Shown here: piece after piece, positions 58,007-64,000 of the stretch | Layout of the letters: every line of letters begins with the position of its first letter | Numbering within the stretch: position 1 is the stretch's first letter | Assembly: GCA_934045905.1 (NCBI GenBank) | Contig: OW203769.1 | Coordinates: 16,151,705-16,215,704 of the forward strand | Length of the DNA stretch: 64,000 bases | Origin: Leuctra nigra | Lineage: Eukaryota; Arthropoda; Insecta; Plecoptera; Leuctridae | Reading direction: 5' to 3' | The notes under the pieces: model-generated | Told to the model about the DNA's origin: nothing | What the model saw: only the letters and a program-made list of their open reading frames with translations | Databases searched by the model: none | Program-made: the position numbers and the translations under genes

Positions 58007-61000
58007 CTGGAGAGTGACGAGGACAGAGTGAGGCACTTTTATGATGGTGATGAATGAAGAATATGTTGGAGTGGATGGTGGGAAGGAGGCGATCGTGGCG
58101 TATTAGTAGGCAACCTTCCCAACATTTGACTCTCGACCGAATGAAACCTGGAATATGCATCAGACCTACGATCACCACACTTTACAGGGATCGGAAACTG
58201 TCTGACTAGCTGGCCATGTGCTTGGTCACCTTGAACACAACAATCATAGAACAGGCGGCTGTGATGTCAATCTCGTTTCACATGTCTTTATCTCCCGCCA
58301 GAACATAATTCAAATATTCGACAATGCGCTATCATCTTTAGCAGCGGCAAGTTTGAGAAGCTCTTTCGAACCTGGCGGCAATTGTGTAAATCAAATTAAA
58401 ACACTCCAAAATCGTACTTTTTTTAAATTTCGCGGGTCACCGGCCGGAAGTAAACGGGTGCAGGAAGTCATCAGGTGCAAATCGGCGGCCCAAGCACTGG
58501 GCCGCCATCATTTAGCATTGGTCTTATGGGAGTGACGTCACTATACGCAGACAGTTTCCGATCCCTGTAAAGTGTGGTGATCGTAGATCAGACACGAAAA
58601 ACGTCAACGGTAATTGAATCCCGGACAAGTATAAAGATTTACTGCATGTGCCAACTTTTTTTTTGCGAAGTATTGCTTACTATATAAGATTTTTTGAACA
58701 TTATTGATTTTTTAAAATTAAACTGAAATTAAACCGACTAACTTCATATTTTGCATGGCCATTTGGACCAACATTGTAGGAGTTTTCGTAAATTTTCAGA
58801 CTTATCTCTCTTTACCTTCCAAAGATATTGAATTTTTTGACATTGGAAATATTTGTAATGTCAGATATTTTACCACTGCTTCTTTGACGCATTTACTTTT
58901 GGCTCTTTTCTAGGCATGTAGAACAGAAACTTGCAAACTCATATCAATTCGCATGCAATACGAAGACTCGCTCATCAACGAGTTACACAGAGCGTTTTCC
59001 TCGTTATAAGCTAAAGCTTGTTTTACACGGGTCAATGTATTGATCAATGCCTTGACTTCAATGGATTGATTTCAATGCATTGACCAAAAATATTGAGAGG
59101 CCATTTACACTACTCAATGCATTGAATGAAACTATTGACGTTGCGTAGCGCTCTGATTGGTCAGATCTGTGCTTCTAATATTTTAAATTTTATGGGGTCA
59201 ACAGAATTTGAATAAATGTCATTCAAATAATTGACACGGTTGAAGATAACCTAAGTTCTAGCATTCAACTAATATTTTTTTCTTTCTGTTGTGGAATAGT
59301 CTACACTTTTATGTTGCCATAACTATAGAAAAATGCTCCGTGTAACGCGTTGATGAGCATGATGATGCTCATGATGAGTATTAATCATTGATGATCAATG
59401 ATCATCAATCAATCATGATCAATAAGATGAATGATGAGCAGTGGAATTTCTGTTTTGAAAACTTTATTTCTGACAGTTTCAAAACTTTAAAAAATTCAAT
59501 AAGTGCAGTGATCTACTAATTTAATTTGGCTGAACACTTGTAAAATAATTGAAAATGGCACTCTAATGGCCATGCAAAATTTGAACATGATCTGACCATT
59601 TTAATTTTTAACTAATCAGAAGATATGTTTTTAAATGCTAGACAATTGGAGGATTTGTCTGACATTTATATCCCTAAAACAAAAGTGTGAGACATTTCGA
59701 TTTGAACGTCAAACGGTGTGACGTACAGGCCATTTTTACTTATCAACCAATCAGAGGGCAGCTCTCAAAACAATCCCAGACTGAGTTAGAATGATATTAG
59801 TATGTGTGAAAAATTTCAGCTCGATCTAAATTATATTTGATATTTTGTAGATTGTCAGAAGAAGCTAATACTCGAACATATTTCATATAAAATAAAATTC
59901 AAATTTTTATCAAAACTTTTAATGTACTTTTCAAAAATATAAAATTAGTATTTTTTTCAATGTCATGGTATGATATTATATTAAATATTTTGAGTACTGT
60001 AATAAGTAATAACTATTTCACAATTAAAATAAAAAATACAAAAATACAAATTATATTTGAAAAAGTGAAAAATTTGATGGATATTCTCTTGTCAATAACT
60101 ATTACTAGCAATGCTATAACTATTTCACAATTAAAATTTTAAAAAAACGAAAAATAAAAATAATTTTTGAAAAAGTGAAAAAGTTTGATGGACATTCTCT
60201 CGTGGTAATGTTTCTTATTGAATATTGCTTACCATGCCAACTTTAATACGATTCTGATTGGTTCGTTTGCCTCAAGTCTTGATTGAAAATAGAGCTTGTT
60301 CTAAACAGAAACATTGACTGAAACTCTTGAGAGGTCTTGATCGGCCTACTGGAGCTCAATATTTTTTCACTCAATGTTGAGTTTACACAGATCAAGGTCT
60401 TGAAATCAAGTCTTGAATTCAAGGCATTGATCAATACATTGACCCATGTAAATCAAGCTTAAGGGTGATTTTATAAATTTATATGAGCAAAGAAATATAC
60501 CGTCTATCTAATGCAGGGGTCGGCAACCTGCGGCTCCTTGGTGGTTCTTGAATGGCTCTTTATAATTTAAATAAAAATCTGGAATCGAAAACTTCGAAAA
60601 TTCGAAGAAAAAAACCGCCCTGCGGGGGCAACAAATAGAAGATTATTTTATTCAGTTTTTCATTTTAGTGTCCCATAATCACTTTTAAATTGATGAACCG
60701 GAGGGGGGGGGGGGGAGGGGGATGGGTCGGCAAAATATCAAAAAACTAGTAATTCAAATTATTATTTTCTGTGTATTATTTTTGATTGCCTCTACTGATT
60801 GACTCGATTGGCTCCCATTATCTAATTTATTACTTTTTGGGAAATTGGCTCCTTCACCAAAAAAGGTTGCCGGTCCCTGATCTAATGGCTTTATTGGACG
60901 GCGGTTGAAGTGCCTATGACGTCATACCCGTAATGCAGCGGCGTGCAGCAGGACTGGCTGGAGATGACCGCCCGGAAGCCGACGCGGAACTTCCTGTTCA

Positions 61001-61980
61001 AGAAGGCGTAGAGGATGGGGTTGATGCAGGAGTTGCTCGCCCCGAGCCACTGCGCGACGGGCACCACGGAGTTAACGATGCTCTCCTCCAGCGCCGACGT
61101 CGGCTGGCCGCCGAACCGGATGCGGCACACGACGGCGTACAGAGGGAGCCACGAGCACGCGAAGAGGGTGATGACGATGAAGAGCATCTTCACGACTTTC
61201 ACCTGTGGAGAGAAGCAGAAAGCGAGCCGCAAATACATTTTCTACACACGAAAATATGGAGTAAGCTTTGGAAGAGAAATACGAAATTTCATTTTATTTT
61301 ACAAATGGTGGCATATGTAGGATTTTATTTCATTAAGTTAATTTTTTTTAAATTTGTTTTTAATTAGGATTGGAATGATAAGAAATTACAAATATAAAAC
61401 TTGATTGGAATACACAAAATACAACCTATTTAAAATCTAAACTAAATCCTACCTCTGACACCATTTGTAAAATTTCAGAAATATCAAATCTTTAATTGTT
61501 TTTAATCTAATTATTTGAATGAAAATTTGATTGCAGGTAATTATGAACCTTGTTTTTATAATTGTTCAATTTCTTATTATTTACAATTTGTATAATTCGT
61601 TAGTTTGAAATATGTAAATATATCAGGGATTACGATGAATTTTCAATTAAAAACTGTGAGGGCTTTGAGTGGCTTGAGTTCCCTTGCCTCCTGCAGCATC
61701 TAGTATATTGTCGTTCTCCTCTAGCTGAAGATATGTCTTGGTCTGTGTCAAGGTACATAGACAGGTAGACAGATCTACTCACCTTGGACCGATGTATCAT
61801 GAGATGAACCCCGACAGCCGTGTGAGTTTCACCCGGCAGAGTTCGCTGCGACACGCGCCGCCAGATGAGTCGGTAACACAGCGAGATGACTGTCAGCGGC
61901 AACAAGTAGCAGAGTAGCAGGTGGGCGATCACGAAGTAGGCGTTGCCAGTGTTCATATCGGGCCACAGTTCCACACACAT
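57517..61980 (-). CDS. Class A neuropeptide-like GPCR gene, 3' part (ECL2 to C-terminus)
   Basis: Exons 61980-61783, 61202-60928 and 58006-57517 join in phase into about 320 residues. They cover extracellular loop 2 with its cysteine (CVELWP), TM5 (LLLCYLLPLTVISLCYRLIW), a basic third loop, TM6 with ACSWLPLY, TM7 with NSCINPILYAFLN (NPxxY), helix 8 and a ~190-residue tail. The pattern fits the rhodopsin-family beta group of peptide receptors (orexin/allatotropin, SIFamide/NPFF, trissin and relatives). Ligand not assigned. It would act at the plasma membrane through G proteins. TM1-TM4 exons lie upstream, not found in the last 2 kb of the window. Confidence 0.86.
58020..58640 (-). mobile_element. 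SINE copy split by a TIR element
   Basis: 58020-58165 carries the SINE body on the minus strand (CAAATGTTGGGAAGGTTGCC, then CGCCACGATCGCCTCC). 58587-58640 continues with the head (B-box-like GGGATTCAATTACCG). The 421-bp element at 58166-58586 separates them. Confidence 0.7.
58166..58586. mobile_element. 421-bp element with 39-bp inverted ends, inserted in a SINE
   Basis: CTACGATCACCACACTTTAC and the following CAGGGATCGGAAACTGTCTG are mirrored at 58548-58586. The direct repeat ATCAGAC flanks it (58159-58165, 58587-58593). The interior is noncoding. Superfamily uncertain; the 7-bp duplication is near hAT size. Confidence 0.82.
59015..60459. mobile_element. 1.4-kb nonautonomous element, Harbinger-like
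   Basis: Inverted ends AGCTTGTTTTACACGGGTCA and AGCTTGATTTACATGGGTCA continue for ~41 bp. TAA flanks both sides (59012-59014, 60460-60462), the 3-bp target typical of PIF/Harbinger. No transposase frame inside. Confidence 0.65.
60514..60879 (+). mobile_element. 366-bp hAT MITE with perfect 8-bp duplication
   Basis: Inverted ends CAGGGGTCGGCAACCTGCGG and CAGGGACCGGCAACCTTTTT match the well-known hAT terminus. ATCTAATG flanks exactly at 60506-60513 and 60880-60887. It lies in the last GPCR intron, a few bases from the alternative stop codon. A G tract lies inside. Confidence 0.93.
60891..60927 (-). CDS. Alternative short C-terminus of the GPCR by intron retention
   Basis: If the donor GG|GTATGA at 60928/60927 is not used, the frame reads YDVIGTSTAVQ and stops at TAA 60891-60893. 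The stop overlaps AATAAA (60896-60891), so a short transcript could end here. Both isoforms start their tails with Tyr-Asp. Confidence 0.45.
60928..61202 (-). CDS. GPCR exon with TM6 and TM7
   Basis: Acceptor CTCTCCACAG, donor GG|GTATGA, 91 codons plus 2 bases. It encodes VKVVKMLFIVITLFACSWLP (TM6), SVVPVAQWLGASNS and CINPILYAFLNRKFRVGFRA (TM7 and helix 8), then SCC as a possible palmitoylation site. Confidence 0.9.
61783..61980 (-). CDS. GPCR exon with ECL2 and TM5
   Basis: Acceptor TCGTTACAG, donor AAG|GTGAGT, 66 codons. It encodes CVELWPDMNTGNAYFV, TM5, the motif RRVSQRTLPGE and the loop end MIHRSK, joining VKVVKM in frame. Confidence 0.9.
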
Positions 61981-62040
61981 CTGTAACGAGAAGCAGGAAC
62001 TTTGCAAACTTCATGGCAGAGAATAATAATGAGCTTCATT

Positions 62041-62469
62041 CAATTCCAAAATATATAGGGTATATGACACGAAAAGTTTCAGTCTTGCCAACTTGCGTCA
62101 AAACTAAATAGTGCACTCTAGTGCGCATGGGCAATGCACTTTCATGGCAATGACACTAAACTCAGTATAAAAGTTTCAACTGCTTCGCGAAATAATAGAA
62201 ATTGATGCGTACCTTATTCTTATTGTCAACAATCAAATACAGTCGGCATATATAATTATAGCACAATATCCATTAATATTTCTGCGAAAACTTGATGTTT
62301 ATTCACCAAAAGAAGTATATTGAGAGTTTGCACTTTTTTATCACGGCCTTCTAAACAACCCTGTTTGTGCACTGGTTTCTTTAGCCATCTATTTTTTACC
62401 AGCGCATTCTATTGATACTTTAAGCGTCGAATAGCACTACCAGGTAGGCAGGTAGCACTACCATAATTC
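62041..62469. other. No gene seen; GPCR intron
   Basis: AT-rich sequence upstream of the TM5 exon without coding signal. Confidence 0.5.
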
Positions 62470-62832
62470 TACAGCCTCTTTTTGCAAACCCGGCTGGCCA
62501 CGCTTGACGTTTCTTCTTCGTCTTCTTCATCTTCTATTCTGTCCAAAGGCCTCGCAACAAGTCTCCATCTAACCACAATTCCTCCTCCTCAACCGTCTCA
62601 CATTGTTCACTTCTCCCTTCAACAACTTCTTCTTAGTCACGACTCACGCCATCTCGCTCTTGATCTCTCCTGATTTGTCTTTCCAGCTGCAAGTTTTCAA
62701 ACGTCTTCTCCGAGATTCTTGTCAATCCCATCCTTTTCATATTCCTGAACCACATGATTCTCTCTCTTCCGATTATAAAGCACAGTATTCCTACTGCAGC
62801 TCCTTTATGATGTTCTAACTTAATTTTATTCA
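62470..62832 (-). pseudogene. 3' fragment of the same LINE family
   Basis: On the minus strand a frame with GRERIMWFRNMKRMG and ISEKTFENL is a diverged copy of the LINE C-terminus (GRERLRWFGHMKRMG, VPRRVFEA). It ends in GCGTGGCCAGCCGG, as in the full-length copy at 51797. It is degenerate after the conserved block. Confidence 0.75.
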
Positions 62833-64000
62833 TATATCAAATAATGTTTGAAGTCTCGCGAAGGCTCGATATTTGTTTCTATATCAGGTTTCACCTCCTG
62901 ATTTCATTAAAAAGTTATTGATTCAGAATATTCTTCCTCATGTTTGAAATTGTAACTGTAGATGAAATATAATATATATTTGGTATACTGATAAATATTA
63001 CTACCCTCCGTCTGATATGTGATGTGTAGAATCAGAGCACACATTCGATTGCCCCCTCCCCCCCCCCCCCCCCCCAAGAGATATCCTGTTGTTAGCCATG
63101 TGTGCCACGTGCTCGCAGTTGTAGGTCAGAATATCGCGTGTTCGAACCCCGTTGAGTCTCCACATTTAAAAGCATTCTTCTCCCGCGCTATTATCATCAG
63201 CCGATTGTTGATCGACTCCATCACTCACGGCAGTGTCATGTGTCACCCCTCCCCCTCCCCCCACCCCATCACACATCACAGCAAATTCTTTTTACTTCTT
63301 TCAAGTCGTAACCCGGTTGACTTATGATTTCCACTCCTCTGGTCCCAGCTTCTTTAAACACTACTTGACCCGATTCTCTTATTTCCCTATCCTCTTAACT
63401 TCATTCCGATCAATTGCATGAACATTTCGAGTGCAAACTCCGCAAGTAATGAGGCTGCAACGTCTCATTGGGGTGTTTCCATTTGTTATTCAAATTGACT
63501 AGTTTGACATTTCAATCTGTTTTTATTTTTCAATTAATTTATTGCACTGAGGACGATTCCAATTAGTTAATTGAAAATGTTGAATTTTAGAATAATTGTA
63601 AAAATATAAAAAGCAGTATGTTTGAACTACCTTATGTACACTATGGCAGACTAAAACATGGTATTAAATAAAACAGATTGGCTTCTGGTTAGGTTCCTTT
63701 ACAATCAATACTTTTTATTACAAATTGGAGAGTTACAGTGTTAGCATGATGATACCATATCAAATCTTTTTCAGTCAATCCATTTCTTTCGAATACCGTT
63801 TTATTGCCAAGTGAAGGTACACCAATTATTCTTTCGATGACTTTTAAAGGTTTATCGTTGATAGTTTGACCCTAAATGAGTCAAAATGTGTACAAATTCA
63901 CGATGTTAACTGATTCGGGTACAGCATCGCTATTTCTATGTAAAAAAATGGTTCCTGTATCTCATGCTCATAATAATTGGGCTGAAATGGCTGTTTAAAG
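62833..64000. other. No gene seen; possible SINE with B box near 63143
   Basis: AT-rich end of the window. A C homopolymer lies near 63058-63074, and GTGTTCGAACCCCG at 63139-63152 resembles a tRNA B box, so 63080-63250 may be a tRNA-derived SINE. No further GPCR exon was recognised. Confidence 0.4.

Noticed and set aside
57547..58057. Plus-strand ORFs of 156 and 101 residues
   Set aside because: They mirror the minus-strand GPCR tail exon, which has a phase-matched acceptor and a stop followed by a poly(A) signal.
60933..61367. Plus-strand ORF of 144 residues
   Set aside because: Antisense shadow of the GPCR TM6-TM7 exon.
63060..63421. 102- and 62-residue proline-rich ORFs
   Set aside because: Created by a C homopolymer and low-complexity CT-rich text; no domain seen.

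Overview
The window looks like animal nuclear DNA. It is AT-rich, with spliced genes separated by long introns and a very dense load of transposons and tandem repeats. A sperm-tail (flagellar) gene, a PR/SET methyltransferase gene, a peptide-type class A GPCR, Penelope-like and LINE retroelements, tRNA-derived SINEs and many hAT-type MITEs point to an invertebrate metazoan, perhaps an arthropod. No species is claimed. All gene models were built by eye from splice sites, exon phase and motifs. Similarity calls rest on recalled family features, not on database searches.

Layout. 1-2400: a 5'-truncated Penelope-like element (reverse transcriptase plus GIY-YIG nuclease) whose first ~610 bp form a perfect palindrome, with a hammerhead-ribozyme-like motif behind the ORF. 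3656-6806 (+): last four exons of a PRDM9-like PR/SET gene that ends, with its own poly(A) signal, without zinc fingers. 8571-56201 (-): a complete 12-exon gene for a 564-residue sperm-tail PG-rich repeat protein (STPG2 type), convergent with the PRDM gene. Its last intron (22.5 kb) holds a hAT MITE inside a 15-bp minisatellite, several SINEs and a 10.6-kb satellite of 80 exact 133-bp units. Other introns hold CRE/ETS-bearing repeats, many foldback elements, a nearly full-length LINE (48.5-51.9 kb, antisense to the gene), a 247-bp (CT)n tract and two tandem arrays that copy STPG2 splice sites. 57370-61980 (-): last three exons of a class A neuropeptide-like GPCR with a long repeat-containing C-terminal tail. 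Its last intron holds a Harbinger-like and a hAT element. 62.0-64 kb: intron or flank with a LINE 3' fragment.

How the genes relate. PRDM and STPG2 converge about 1.8 kb apart. STPG2 and the GPCR lie in tandem on the minus strand with a TTAA-flanked MITE between them. Nothing suggests a shared pathway. A PR/SET protein and a flagellar protein could both be germline-expressed, but that is inference. The most notable features are structural: the indel-free intragenic satellite, a MITE with its empty site preserved next door, tandemly copied splice sites in STPG2, hammerhead-like motifs with a different but still paired stem II, and a GPCR whose C-terminus can switch by intron retention.
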